Origin: Hyaloperonospora brassicae
Lineage: Eukaryota > Oomycota > Peronosporomycetes > Peronosporales > Peronosporaceae
DNA: 64,000 bases
NCBI GenBank assembly: GCA_947650285.1
Contig: CANTFL010001403.1
Location: forward strand, 186,001-250,000
Direction of reading: 5' to 3'
In this document: piece by piece, positions 21,313-31,933 of the stretch
How the letters are laid out: each line of letters opens with the position of its first letter
Numbering within the stretch: the stretch's first letter is position 1
Program-made: the position numbers and the translations under genes
Notes under the pieces: model-generated
Told to the model about the DNA's origin: nothing
What the model saw: the letters and a program-made list of their open reading frames with translations, nothing else
The model's database searches: none

Positions 21313-24097
21313 TTGACGAAAGATGCTCCAGATACACAATCATTGTGTGTCTCTGCACCTGGTGATGAAGTTTCGCTCATCACCTTGAAGTTGGAAGCGA
21401 CAAATGATTTGTCGCTTCGTGCTCTAGTAGACTGTGGGGCGTCGAACAACTTTTTTCGTCGCCAGTCACTAGAGGGTCGTAGGCTCAAGTTCGTTGAGCG
21501 CGACATTCCCCTCACGAGGATGACGGTGCGCCTTGCAACAGGCGCATCGATTACTGTTGAGAAACGTGTAGTAGGAATCCATTACACGTTAGAGGGCAAA
21601 CAGTACGATGATGACTTCATCGTACTGGATCTGGATGACAAATTTGATGTCATCCTGGGATTAACTTGGCTCAGAAAGTACGAGCCAAGAGTGATCTGGC
21701 AGCATCGATCCGTGAAGATGCCTGCCGCTTGTTCATCAGATGACCATCTGATGAACATCTTGAAGCGTCCACAAGCGTGTGGATGTTCTGTGAGTGAGTG
21801 CGATGGCCTCACTTGCGGTTCGGTCGTTAGCACGACTGCACAAGATCACAGTGTAGTTGATCACTACACTGTGGAGCAAGCTACCGGCGGCTGTACAGCA
21901 TTACAGGCTGCGCCGAAGGTCCACCACTCGAATAAGTCGAGTGGACCGGGACATGGATGCATGCCCAGCGGGCAGCATCTTAGACAGAAGAAACCTGTTG
22001 CCTCCAAAGGGCAACATGGAAATCCTAGGTCGACTGGAGAGTCGACCGTAGAGGATCGGTGCCTGACTGTGGTTGCACAGCCAAAGTCGGAAGATGTCGA
22101 GGGAATAAGATTCCACGTACTTGAGGAAGAAATTCCTCAAGAGTCACTTGCTGAGGGATCAGGCCCTCAACAACCTGTGGAAAGAAGTTCCCAGGAAGTA
22201 ACCGAGACGTTGATCGTCTTGGTTAATGACGGATCAAGCGTAGGCGCTTATACGCTTGATCTGATTGTGCCTCCGAAGTTAACTTCGGAGATAACTAAAT
22301 TGCCAACGCTAGAGTCAAAACGGTTCTTGCTTGATCTGCGTAGTGACAAAGTCAAGCAGATCTGCATACTCGTCAAAGAGGGTGAGTATGTGGCCGATAT
22401 TCGGTCGGCAACAGTATTTGCTGAGAACGAACGGGTTCTCAGCAGCTCATCGATGGACGAAAGTGTCCTCGATGAGAAGACTCGGATTGAGCGATACACG
22501 TCTCAATCCTGGGAGTCACTTCATGCAAATCCTTTGTATAAGGACTTGATCGAATTCAGGGATGTGTTCCCTGAATCCGTACCTTGCGAGTTGCCTAAGG
22601 ACAAAGGCACTCGACACGAGATCGAGCTCAGACCGGGCTCGAAGTACTGTGTCATGAAGCAGTGGCCACTGCCTCGTGAACAAGTACTAGCGATCGACAA
22701 GTTCTTTGCCGATCGCTTAGCAGCGGGCCATGTGAGGGAATCAACATCCCCTCACAGCTCTCCGACCTTCTGTGTGCGAAAGGCCACAGGAGGGTGTCGG
22801 ATAGTGCACGCATTCAACAAATTGAATGCTGCAACGGTACCGGGTCAGACGCCGATGCCGAGGAAGGACGTGATCATAGATGGTATGTCAAAGAGTGCCA
22901 TCTTTTCGTCCATGGATCTGATGGATGGGTTCTATCAGATCCTCATGCGTGAACGGGACATCCCGTTCACAACAGTGAGTACCCCCAGCGGGATGCTGCG
23001 GGAGTGGCTAGTTATGCCACAGGGGCTGAGCAATGCCCCTGCAACATTCAAAAGATGTGTTAGAAATCTGTTGAGACCGGTGCGGGATTTCGCATTGAGT
23101 TACTTCGAAGATGTGTTCGTCCATAGCTGGGCTATGGACGGAAAGACGGACGTTGAAGTTCACAGAACTCACGTTCGTCAGGTTCTTCAACTTATGTGCA
23201 AGCATAAGTTGTACGCCAACCTCAAGAAGTGTATATTCGCGGCTAGCGAAATGCCACTTCTTGGGTGCATCGTGAGTAAATACGTCGTACGCCCTGATCC
23301 CGAAAAGATCAAGGCGATCACCGACTGGCCAGTGCCAGTCGATGTCAAGGGACTAAGAAAGTTCCTTGGTCTAGTGGCGTACTTGCACAAGTACTCGCGC
23401 AACTACGCCGAGATGACTGTTCATCTTTCTTGTTTGCTCAAGAAAGATGTCAAAAGGTCATGGAACGCTGAGTGCCAGCGTTCCTTTGAAAGTATCAAGC
23501 AAAGCTTGATGCAATCGCCGATCTTGGCGATTGCAGATCAAGACAGACCATTTCATGTGGTCTGTGACGCCAGCGATTTTGCGGTCGGCTGTGCATTGAT
23601 GCAGTTCGATGCAGATGGCGCGAAGCGCGTCATCTGTTATCAGTCGCGTCAGCTACAAGTTGCTGAGCGTAATTACCCAGTGCATGACAAGGAACTCCTT
23701 GACATGAAGTACGCACTGGCTAAGTTTCGCGTCTATCTCTTAGGAGATAGACCGTTTGTTGTCTATACGGACCATGCGTCACTACGCACGGCCGTAAACA
23801 GCCCACACCTCATGCAAAGGATGGCGAGGTGGCTGTCTTTCTTCGCGGAGCATAACTTCTCCGTGGAGTATAAACCAGGACGACTCAATGTCGTCGCTGA
23901 TGCGCTTTCGCACCGGCCCGATTTCGAGCCGGACGCACAATCCAACAGTGAAGATAATCCCACTGTTGCGACACTGAGAGCCATTGTTCCGTCGTCAAGC
24001 TTACTTGGCGACGTACGAAAGGCATACGCAGAAGATAAGGATCTTATGCGATTGATGGATCATCTGGTAAATCCATCCAGTAAATCCATGAGGGATT
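21313..24097 (+). pseudogene. Gypsy pol, 5' part (protease, reverse transcriptase, RNase H), interrupted by Copia
   Basis: An open frame of over 900 codons. Domains in order: aspartic protease (LVDCGASNNF near residue 38), reverse transcriptase (about residues 440-640, with SSMDLMDGFYQI and VMPQGLSNAPATF), and RNase H (VCDASDFAVGCAL, YTDHASLRTA). The catalytic reverse-transcriptase motif, normally YxDD, reads YFED, a conservative but normally inactivating change. The frame runs into the antisense Copia insertion at 24098 and continues after it at 28364. Synthesis of element cDNA by this copy is therefore not expected. Confidence 0.93.
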
Positions 24098-24351
24098 TGT
24101 TATGTCGAAGGAAAATTGGAAAGTGTATTGAATTAGTTTTCCTATGAACTTACTCGTCGTGTTATCTTCTTCTACCTTGTAGCTTTCCCTGATCTTGATG
24201 GATTCTAGAACATACACTCAAGGTAGTTCTAGAATCATCAGACTGCACGTGAACCGTTTACACCCTGTCGTATCATCGCTGTCTTGTCACTTGTGCGTAG
24301 CAAATCACAGTTGGCTTTGTTGACCGTGCATTGACAGTGCACACATCAACA
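24098..24351 (-). repeat. Copia 3' LTR
   Basis: 254 bp, TGTTATGTCG...CACATCAACA, identical by eye to the copy at 28110-28363. It contains an inner inverted repeat around GATTCTAGAAC / GTTCTAGAATC. Confidence 0.96.
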
Positions 24352-24358
24352 CTCCCAC

Positions 24359-27322
24359 TCACTGTTGATGCTCGGGTCCATCACGTACCTTGATGTCCAT
24401 TCCGGCACGGAGGTACTGGAATCGCTTGGTGCCGAGTGCCTTCGTTAGTATGTCGGCAAGTTGATGTTCCGTCTCCTTGTATATCACCTTTATATCACCG
24501 GCCAGAACTTTCTCTCGGACAAAGTGGTGACGTATGTCTACGTGTTTAGTCCGCGCATGGTATCCTGGGTTTGTTGCGAGAGCAATGGCTCCTTGATTAT
24601 CCTCGTGGATGACAGTAGGATTCTTCTGCTCGAATCCGAGGTCAGCCATTAACATCCTTGCCCATAGTATGTCTTGAGTGCACATGCTTAGCGCCATGTA
24701 TTCAGCCTCAGAAGTACTCAATGCAACGGTGCTTTGGTACTTAGACTTAAATATAACAGGGCCTCCATTAAGCACCAGCAAAACACCAGATACCGATCGA
24801 CGGTCGTCCAAGTTGTTTCCCCAATCGGCGTCACTATACGCTGTTAGTTGTTGCTGTAGTTTGTCAACACTGTAGTGTAATCCAAAACCACTCGTCGAGC
24901 GGAGGTATCTTAGCACTTTGATCAGTGCCTTCCAGTGTTGTGAGCCAGGGTTTTCTGCAAATCGTCCAAGTTGGCTCACAGGAAATGCTGCGTCTGGTCT
25001 GGTCGTGGTCACTATAAACAGCAGTCGTCCCAGCAATTGGCGGTACGGTGTACGACTCATGGCTTGTCTTTCGACATCGGACTTTGGACTGTTTGCGCTG
25101 GACAGTTTCATGCTCTGATCACATGGGTTACCAGTTGGTCGGGCTTGAGTCTGTCCAAACATGTCTGCAGTCTCCTCGATGTATCTTTGTTGCGAAATAA
25201 ACATCTCACGCTTCTTTCGGTCGTACATAACTTCCATTCCAAGCAAGCGCTTCACTGGACCAAGGTCTTTGGTTTGAAACCGCTGAGAGATTTGTTCTTT
25301 CACCTTGCGTACCGTGGTTGCTTCTTTTGCAGCCACAATCATATCATCAACGTATAAGCACACGTACGCCCAGCCTTCACCATCCTTTATCTTGTATATG
25401 CATCGATCAGCACCGCACGCGACAAATCCCATCTCCAGTAATGCATTGTTAATCGTCTTATTCCAGGCATTTGCAGCCTGCTTAAGTCCGTAAAGCGCGC
25501 GATTCAATTTAAGTACAAACTCGCTGCCAATTTTCATCCCTTTGGGTGGTAACAAGTATACTTCTTCTTGTAGGTCGGCATTCAGGTAGGCCGTATCAAC
25601 ATCAAGCTGGTCGATCACATATCCTGCTGCGCAGCAAATCGACAATAGCATCCTGATGGAGTTCATACTGGCGACAGCCGCGTACGTATCGAAAACGTTG
25701 ATACCATATTGTTGCAGGAATCCGAGCGCCACAAGTCGTGCTTTGTATCGACCATCACTCTTTTTAGCCCATACCCACTTCGATCCAATTGGTTTCATTC
25801 CAGGCTTGCGTACAATTGGTGTCCACGTCTTGTTACGCTCATTAGCCGCAAATTCATTCTCAATAGCTTTAATCCATTGGTATCTGTCAGGTCCATTCAC
25901 TGCCTCCGCATAAGAGCCAGGTAAATCACGAGCTATCATGGCAACTTCTGCTATCAATGCCACATCGCTGTTTATTCGCGATCGCTTGGAAGGAGGTTCG
26001 TCATCTTCACTCCCACTGGCTTCATGGTTTTCATTGTATGGCACAATGCTGTTTTCTGTTGTGGTACTAGTGTTATTGTCTTCCAACAAGAGCTGAACAG
26101 GTTGCTCAATTGGTAGCATTTCATCAACATCTCCTCGTGGTCCGGATTCACTTCTCCCACTGGCATCGTCAGTAAGAACACGATACTGATGCTCGCGACC
26201 GGAACGACGCTTAAGTTGTGGACGGAACACCATCGCTCCAGAGTCGTGCGGGTTGTGTAATTCGAGTTCTTGGTGACGAGGTCCTTGTTGAATTACTTGG
26301 GAAGTGTGTTGATGTTGTTCGTTGTTCATATTTCTTGCAAGATAATGATTGCTTGTCTCACTCGAAGGTGTGTTACTGATGTCATTGTCAGAACTCGGTA
26401 CTTCCATCTCCACATCTTCGACAATTTCGTGCTCTTCCATTTCAACATCTTCATCACCATCTTGTTGCAAGTTACTTGGTTGATCTCCATCATCGTCATT
26501 GTCAGTACGTATGGCCTTAATACGAAATCCACACTGCTGCTCCATCTCGGTCCGAAATTCAATGAACTTCGACAGTATTTCACTCTTGGACTTCAGAAAA
26601 TATACAGTCACTAATCTTGAAAAATCGTCCACGAGAGACAATACGTATCGTGACCCACCAGGAGTTGGGTTCTTCATAGGGCCCATGACGTCAGAGTGAA
26701 TAAGCTGCAGTGGCTGCGTTGTCTTTGTCTTCGACTCTTGTGGAAAACTCGCGACACACAGTTTCCCTTGTAGACACCCTCCACACAAATTCTTGTTCGT
26801 GTCAGGTACTACATTCGGTAGTCCTTCCGTAGCCTCCTTTGTCTTTTTAAACTTGTTGTGGCTAATGTGACCCATTCGTGCATGCCACAGCTCCCACTTG
26901 TTACCAGCGTCTTCATGTTCTACCAACATCGCGTGCTCATACTCCACATCAAGAGTGTACACGCTTCTCATGCGCTTCGCAGAAATCATCAACACATTAT
27001 CTTTGTAGATACCGCAGTATTTTTCACCGAATCGAACGTTGTACCCACGCTGGACGATCTTGGGCACCGCTAGTAGTCGTCTGTCCAGCGTTGGAATGTG
27101 CAATACTTCATTCACAGTCACTGCTGTACCATTCGTACAGCGAAATCGAATGCTTCCTCGTCCAATTGCATTCATGACCGCACCATCGGCAACGCGAACT
27201 TGAATGGCTTCTCTCAATTTCTCGTACTCAAAGAAATCTTCTTCGGCTGGGGTCATATGTGACGAGGCGCCGCTGTCCAACAACCATCCTTTTTTTAATC
27301 CGTTTGTGGCCGTGAATGCCAT
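24359..27322 (-). CDS. Copia pol polyprotein with deleted integrase core
   Basis: An open frame of 987 codons. Domains in order: aspartic protease (WLLDSGASSHMT), GAG-pre-integrase zinc region (HARMGHIS ... CGGCLQGKL), the start of the integrase core (LIHSDVMGPM; IRTDND), an acidic linker, reverse transcriptase (DVDTAYLNADL; catalytic YVDD in CLYVDDMIVAA) and RNase H (AYSDADWGNN; SEAEYMAL; HEDNQGAIALA). Directly after the second catalytic Asp of the integrase (IRTDND) the protein jumps to an acidic Gln/Asp/Glu-rich linker, so the part bearing the catalytic Glu is missing without loss of frame. Reverse transcriptase and RNase H look intact. The first in-frame ATG is used, but translation probably comes from readthrough of the gag stop. 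Confidence 0.93.
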   Translation of the reverse strand: MAFTATNGLKKGWLLDSGASSHMTPAEEDFFEYEKLREAIQVRVADGAVMNAIGRGSIRFRCTNGTAVTVNEVLHIPTLDRRLLAVPKIVQRGYNVRFGEKYCGIYKDNVLMISAKRMRSVYTLDVEYEHAMLVEHEDAGNKWELWHARMGHISHNKFKKTKEATEGLPNVVPDTNKNLCGGCLQGKLCVASFPQESKTKTTQPLQLIHSDVMGPMKNPTPGGSRYVLSLVDDFSRLVTVYFLKSKSEILSKFIEFRTEMEQQCGFRIKAIRTDNDDDGDQPSNLQQDGDEDVEMEEHEIVEDVEMEVPSSDNDISNTPSSETSNHYLARNMNNEQHQHTSQVIQQGPRHQELELHNPHDSGAMVFRPQLKRRSGREHQYRVLTDDASGRSESGPRGDVDEMLPIEQPVQLLLEDNNTSTTTENSIVPYNENHEASGSEDDEPPSKRSRINSDVALIAEVAMIARDLPGSYAEAVNGPDRYQWIKAIENEFAANERNKTWTPIVRKPGMKPIGSKWVWAKKSDGRYKARLVALGFLQQYGINVFDTYAAVASMNSIRMLLSICCAAGYVIDQLDVDTAYLNADLQEEVYLLPPKGMKIGSEFVLKLNRALYGLKQAANAWNKTINNALLEMGFVACGADRCIYKIKDGEGWAYVCLYVDDMIVAAKEATTVRKVKEQISQRFQTKDLGPVKRLLGMEVMYDRKKREMFISQQRYIEETADMFGQTQARPTGNPCDQSMKLSSANSPKSDVERQAMSRTPYRQLLGRLLFIVTTTRPDAAFPVSQLGRFAENPGSQHWKALIKVLRYLRSTSGFGLHYSVDKLQQQLTAYSDADWGNNLDDRRSVSGVLLVLNGGPVIFKSKYQSTVALSTSEAEYMALSMCTQDILWARMLMADLGFEQKNPTVIHEDNQGAIALATNPGYHARTKHVDIRHHFVREKVLAGDIKVIYKETEHQLADILTKALGTKRFQYLRAGMDIKVRDGPEHQQ

Positions 27323-27355
27323 TTCATTTCCATCATTCTTGGTGGCAGATCGGCA

Positions 27356-28063
27356 CTAAAACTGCTTGTGTCCGATCTTGTTACAGCGGTGACACTTCCC
27401 ACGAAACGGCTGTTTCTTCTTCCAGCTCTTGTCTGCACCACGTTGTTTGCGTATTCCACGACCACGATCCTGTTTATGGCCTCCACGACCAACGCGGAAA
27501 GCTCCTTCGGAGACCTCTTGATGCTGCTTCTTCTTGTGTTCCTTCAACAGCTTTTCTTTCACATCCACCATCGTCACACCCATGGAATTCTCAATGATGG
27601 ACACAATCATCTCGTACTCTGCCGGTAAGCTACTCAGCAGAACTGTCATCTGGCGTGCGTCGTCCATGGTATCGCCCACCGCCTCCATACTCAAAACAAG
27701 TTCATCGAAACGGTCGAGGTGGCTCACCATGTCGCCTCCCTCATCCATACGAAATTCGTGCAATCGACGTGTCAGTGCCACTCGATTCTGAAGGTTTGTC
27801 TTGTTGTAGTAGTCGCGTAGTGTTTCCCATGCTTCTTTCGCAGTGCGAGCATGTCGGATCTTCGTCTGATGCTTTACTTCGATCCCTTGAGCAATAATAG
27901 CAAACGCCTTCATGTCCTTGACCTTCCAATCCTCCGTCATCTCCTGCTCCGACTTCACTTCCAAGATGTGCTCTAGCAGGCCCTTCCTCGCAAGTGTCAT
28001 CTTCATATTGAATTCCCAATGGAAGTAGTTGTCTGTTCCAAGCAGGTCATTGGGTTTCTTCAT
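27356..28063 (-). CDS. Copia gag, ending in a TAG inside the zinc knuckle
   Basis: A 235-residue gag of the UBN2/Copia type, starting MKKPNDLLGTDNYFHWEF and with the family features AKEAWETLRDYYN and VSHLDRFDELVLSM. The C-terminus is a basic Arg/Lys/Gly-rich stretch, then the zinc knuckle. The knuckle reads CHRCNKIGHKQF and is then cut by TAG (27356-27358). The next codon is the TGC for the last zinc-binding cysteine, in the same frame as pol. The stop thus sits at the fourth spacer position of CX2CX4HX4C. Confidence 0.93.
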   Translation of the reverse strand: MKKPNDLLGTDNYFHWEFNMKMTLARKGLLEHILEVKSEQEMTEDWKVKDMKAFAIIAQGIEVKHQTKIRHARTAKEAWETLRDYYNKTNLQNRVALTRRLHEFRMDEGGDMVSHLDRFDELVLSMEAVGDTMDDARQMTVLLSSLPAEYEMIVSIIENSMGVTMVDVKEKLLKEHKKKQHQEVSEGAFRVGRGGHKQDRGRGIRKQRGADKSWKKKQPFRGKCHRCNKIGHKQF

Positions 28064-28109
28064 CGTACTGGCTTCTGGCAGAGGTCCTTAAGCTCTTGGG
28101 CTCATAACC

Positions 28110-28363
28110 TGTTATGTCGAAGGAAAATTGGAAAGTGTATTGAATTAGTTTTCCTATGAACTTACTCGTCGTGTTATCTTCTTCTACCTTGTAGCTTTCC
28201 CTGATCTTGATGGATTCTAGAACATACACTCAAGGTAGTTCTAGAATCATCAGACTGCACGTGAACCGTTTACACCCTGTCGTATCATCGCTGTCTTGTC
28301 ACTTGTGCGTAGCAAATCACAGTTGGCTTTGTTGACCGTGCATTGACAGTGCACACATCAACA
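28110..28363 (-). repeat. Copia 5' LTR
   Basis: 254 bp, identical by eye to the other LTR. It is followed on its outer side by the second copy of the GGATT target duplication. Confidence 0.96.
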
Positions 28364-30429
28364 GGATTTACCAGCTTTATACCGATCCTCATCGGATCGG
28401 TATAGTACACGCAACGGATTGCTGTACTATACAGCTGTTGCCGACGACATGCCTCGTGTCGTCGTCCCCGCTCATCATGATTTGCGTTTACGCATCATGT
28501 ATGAGTGTCACGATGCCCCAACAAGCGGCCATCGTGGTAGAGAAAAGACTTACCTCACGGTAAGTCGTGACTTTTACTGGCCACGCCAGTATCATTTTGT
28601 CCGCAAGTACATACGTGCTTGCGAGCTTTGTCAACGGGTGAAGCCTAGTCCTTCATCCCGTGCGCCATTGCAGTCTCTGCCTCTTCCGACAGAGTGCTGC
28701 CAGTCCGTGCCAATGGACTTCGTCTTCGGTTTTCCCGAAGAAGCTCACAATAATAATGGTATTCTTGTGTTTGTTGACCGTTTCAGCAAGATGGTGCATC
28801 TTGCTCCTGTCCCTGAGTCAATTAAGGCTCAAGGTTGTGCTCGTGTCTTTCTTGACACGGTCTTTAGACTCCACGGGTAAACCCGTGAACTCGTATCCGA
28901 CCGTGACCCTCGGTTCACGGCGGCGTTTTGGCAGACCGTGTTCCGTTCTCTTGGAACACGATTGAAGACGTCCACTGCTGACCGCCCCGAAACAGATGTT
29001 CAGACGGAACGTGCAAACCGTGTCCTCGAAGAGATCCTTCGAGGATATGTCCACTCGTTTCCGAGTTGGAGCGAATTCCTACCCATGGTGGAATTCGCCA
29101 TCAATAATTCGGTGCATGCTTCAACACAGCACACACCGTTTTACGTGAATGGCCTACGCCATCCACGGGTGCCCACCCTTATAGAGTGTAACTCTTGGAT
29201 AAGGGGGGAGGGACTCGCTCGAGCAAAAACCATTTTGGCTCTTGCCCATCACGTGTCGACGCTAACGTCGTCACGTATGATGCCGATGTCGATCAGGTCG
29301 ACATCGATGAAGAAGATCACCTCAATAATAGCGAAGACGCTATTATTGATTCGGATGATGATGACGATGCTGGTATATTCAGCATCGTCAACGATTATGC
29401 CAGCGAGGAAGAAGACAACCTCGCTGAAGAAGAGAACAATCTCTTAGCAGTGCGCACGAAGCGCACTGAAAGACAAAACAAAGAGTCAGCAAAGAACTTC
29501 CTGCTGACTCGAGAGGCGGTAGCCCGTTTCGTTCAGGACTCCATCGCAAATGCGGTGGACCGTCAGAAACGGAACGCAGACAATTATGGAAGAGCAAATG
29601 TTCTTTCATTTAAAGTTAATGACCTAGTACTACTGTCTACGGTGAAATTACCTGGACACGCAGTCACTAGTGTCGGCAGTAGTAAACTACTGCCGAAGTA
29701 CATTGGGCCATTTCGAGTGTTGCATCGCAAGGGAAATGCATACACACTCGAATTGCCACGTAAGATGCGCACGCATCCTACGTTTTACGTGGGGAGGCTC
29801 AGGCCGTACTGTCAGTACGAGCCTTCTTCTTTCGATGAAGATAGCCCCCACGTTCAAGAATATCCATCAAGTTCTTGCGTTCGCGCTCCAGACGATCCGT
29901 CTGGTCGCGCAGATATGATACCTCAAAAAACTCAACCGAGATATCTCCTTGCGAGCTGTCGCCAGCTCGCCGAATAGGGAGCGGATATCCCGCTCGACCT
30001 GAAGCTGCGCTGTGGCATAATCGGTGCGACCGCTCGCCCGACAAGCCTCGCGATCCTTGCGGTTCTTCCGCACGGTATCAGTCAAAGCGAAGCGCCGGTC
30101 GCACTCGTGCTTCAAGTCATCGCACAATCCATCGATTGCGCGATCCATCTCGTAAAGGTCGAGATGGTAAGCCGAATCATCTGAAGGAGGTCTTTCCTCC
30201 TCCACCACATCCTTTGGTGGATGCTCACGGTGATCAGCGCTTTATAGTGGAGCTTATCTTGAATCACCGTGACGATTCAGGATCAAGGACGAATTACCTC
30301 GTCCAGTGGCGGGGGTATCCACCCTCTTGGAACAGCTGGGAGCCCCGCTCTCAGCTGTTAATGGATGTTGAAGGTCTCGTCCACCAGTATGACGAGACCC
30401 ATCCGATGAGTCCTGTGGCCCATCGGTAA
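28364..30429 (+). pseudogene. Gypsy pol, 3' part (integrase and chromodomain), broken
   Basis: Continues the pol frame after the Copia insertion. The integrase zinc-binding region (GHRGREKTY ... ACELCQRVK) and core (SVPMDFVFGFP) are followed by an in-frame TAA at 28878-28880, just before LVSDRDPRFTA, which carries the second catalytic Asp. The frame then shifts near 29.2-29.28 kb and again after about 29.95 kb. A glycine-rich linker motif (GPFRVLHRKGNAYTLELP) precedes a clear C-terminal chromodomain at about 30.21-30.41 kb (VELILNHRDD, YLVQWRGYPPSWNSWEP). Acidic insert sequence between 29.28 and 29.45 kb is unusual for the integrase C-terminal region. Confidence 0.9.
29799..30250 (-). pseudogene. 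Antisense coiled-coil ORFs opposite the Gypsy pol 3' end
   Basis: Two overlapping minus-strand ORFs (29867-30208 and 29799-30044) together read like one charged helical protein with a frameshift. The first has a heptad-like stretch (LYEMDRAIDGLCDDLKHECD ... ERDIRSLFGELATARKEI). The second continues YLRDQTDRLERERKNLMDIL and a basic end. They may be the C-terminal part of the antisense ORF at 30593-31411. They overlap sense-strand integrase tail and linker sequence, so both strands carry protein-like sequence. Function unknown. Confidence 0.45.
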
Positions 30430-30592
30430 ACACGCGCCCTAGGCGCTTGTAGACGGATTGCAAGTTTGCAAGCGCGTCACGCATCTCAGCCGAGATTTGT
30501 GCCCTTCTTCAGGGCGAACTTAGGGAATACTCGTCCCTATGTACACGCTGCGAGTTGTCAACACAACTCGCACAAGGGTATCCCCATGTGAG

Positions 30593-31411
30593 TCAAGGAA
30601 TGTCTGCCTCACTCGATAAACAGTGCAACCGGTACCTGGCACCGGTTGGCGTTCGATTTTCGAACCTGAGGCGTGTCGCCTCAAGTTTCTTGAGCCACCC
30701 TTCTTGTCCAAAATTCTTTACGTTTTGAACGAACGCATTCCACGCAGCCAAAAGCAAGGCCTTGTCACGCTTTTGGTTGCTGTTGTACCATCGATTTCTA
30801 AGAAAGACATCGAGATAGGAATCTGCTGCAGCGCGAAAGTTCTTCGCGCTGGGACTCAAGCCGTGAAGCTCAGTCGCATCGAATAAGGGTATTCGATGGT
30901 GTTGGCTTGTCTCGTGAGACAAGATATTGATTAGCCGTTCGGGCAAACGACACGGCTTCAGCTCATCACGCTTCACAGTGGTAACTCTGTCGGTACCACG
31001 GCTCCCAGAATGACGACGGCTCACGCCATCATCATCACGCTTGTGCGAAGAGGCACGAGTCGGCGGTGGTAAGGAATAATACTCCTCACCACCCTGTTCA
31101 CCTTCATCATCACTGCCGAACAAACTGTGATGCAACTTACGAGTCCGTTCGTTCGGCAGTGGCCTTGGCGAACACTGAGGCGTCGCCGGTAATCGAGACG
31201 CCTCTGCAGAATTGCCCGAGTCAGACACGTCTGTCTCGCCGGAGTAGATGACCTCAATGTCGGGGTCATCATGCGCACGCGGTGAGGTGCCGCGTGCACT
31301 TGCAGCACCTGTTGCTGCAGGCGAAGAAGGAGCAGCAGAGGACGAATCGTCTGCCGCAGAGGGTGGCACAGCACCGGGATGTGTAGGTCTTGAGTCACCT
31401 CGCATAGACAT
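30593..31411 (-). CDS. Antisense ORF in the Gypsy 3' region
   Basis: A 272-codon uninterrupted ORF on the strand opposite gag-pol, between the chromodomain and the 3' LTR. Residues 1-150 are Ser/Pro/Asp-rich and probably disordered. Residues 155-272 look folded, with Leu/Trp/Phe-rich helices (SYLDVFLRNRWYNSN, ALLLAAWNAFVQNV, GQEGWLKKLEATRLRF). It starts about 130 bases inside the 3' LTR, so an antisense promoter in or near the LTR would be needed. I recognise no domain. Antisense ORFs in this position are known from some plant Gypsy elements, so it may be a regular component of this family. Confidence 0.55.
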   Translation of the reverse strand: MSMRGDSRPTHPGAVPPSAADDSSSAAPSSPAATGAASARGTSPRAHDDPDIEVIYSGETDVSDSGNSAEASRLPATPQCSPRPLPNERTRKLHHSLFGSDDEGEQGGEEYYSLPPPTRASSHKRDDDGVSRRHSGSRGTDRVTTVKRDELKPCRLPERLINILSHETSQHHRIPLFDATELHGLSPSAKNFRAAADSYLDVFLRNRWYNSNQKRDKALLLAAWNAFVQNVKNFGQEGWLKKLEATRLRFENRTPTGARYRLHCLSSEADIP

Positions 31412-31540
31412 GTTAACTATGCGAGGTCAAGCGGAAAGTGAATGGAATGGACCCAACAATTGCTCCCTGTCCCAATGGTGACCAACGGATGGCCACCATA
31501 TTTTCGATAGTCACACGGTGACTATCAGTTAAGGGGGTGA

Positions 31541-31933
31541 TGTAACGGGGCAGCGCGTTACATGGAATTGTCACTTTAAGGAAAGTGACAATAAAGAACA
31601 TGAAGTTGAATATTCTTTGAACGATATCACCGAAGTGGTGATATTGAAGGGTCAACCAAAGAGTCTGTTCATTGGTTGATATCTTGATGATATCAACCCA
31701 CCAATCGCCGCAAGACGCGCGCAATGAGTGGTGACGAGACGTCACCATACACTCAGTTATATTAGCATAATTAAGTTAAGTCAAACAGAGAGACAGTAGC
31801 TAAAAGACTTAATTATATTAATATAACAGTTTTTCTTTTTCCTTACCCTACGCTTCCTCGTTCGCCTCGTGTACGTCTGTCGGGGCAGCCGATACCCTTG
31901 CGTAAAGTTCACGCAAGGGTGTGCCCCGTTACA
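31541..31933 (+). repeat. Gypsy 3' LTR
   Basis: 393 bp, same ends as the 5' LTR, with scattered substitutions and small indels against it. Preceded by the polypurine tract. Confidence 0.95.

Larger units (their letters stand above)
24093..28368 (-). mobile_element. Copia/Ty1 LTR retrotransposon, recent insertion, non-autonomous
   Basis: A complete unit with 254-bp LTRs at 24098-24351 and 28110-28363 that appear identical base for base, and a 5-bp target duplication GGATT at 24093-24097 and 28364-28368. It is inserted antisense into the Gypsy pol gene. Transcription runs from the right LTR leftward: the primer-binding region GGTTATGAGCCC lies just inside the right LTR and a purine-rich tract (GAGTGGGAG) just inside the left one. 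Gag and pol are in one frame separated by a single TAG, and the integrase core is partly deleted. Confidence 0.97.

Noticed and set aside
24359..28063. A single intact Copia polyprotein
   Set aside because: The TAG at 27356-27358 separates the two frames and the integrase core is incomplete.
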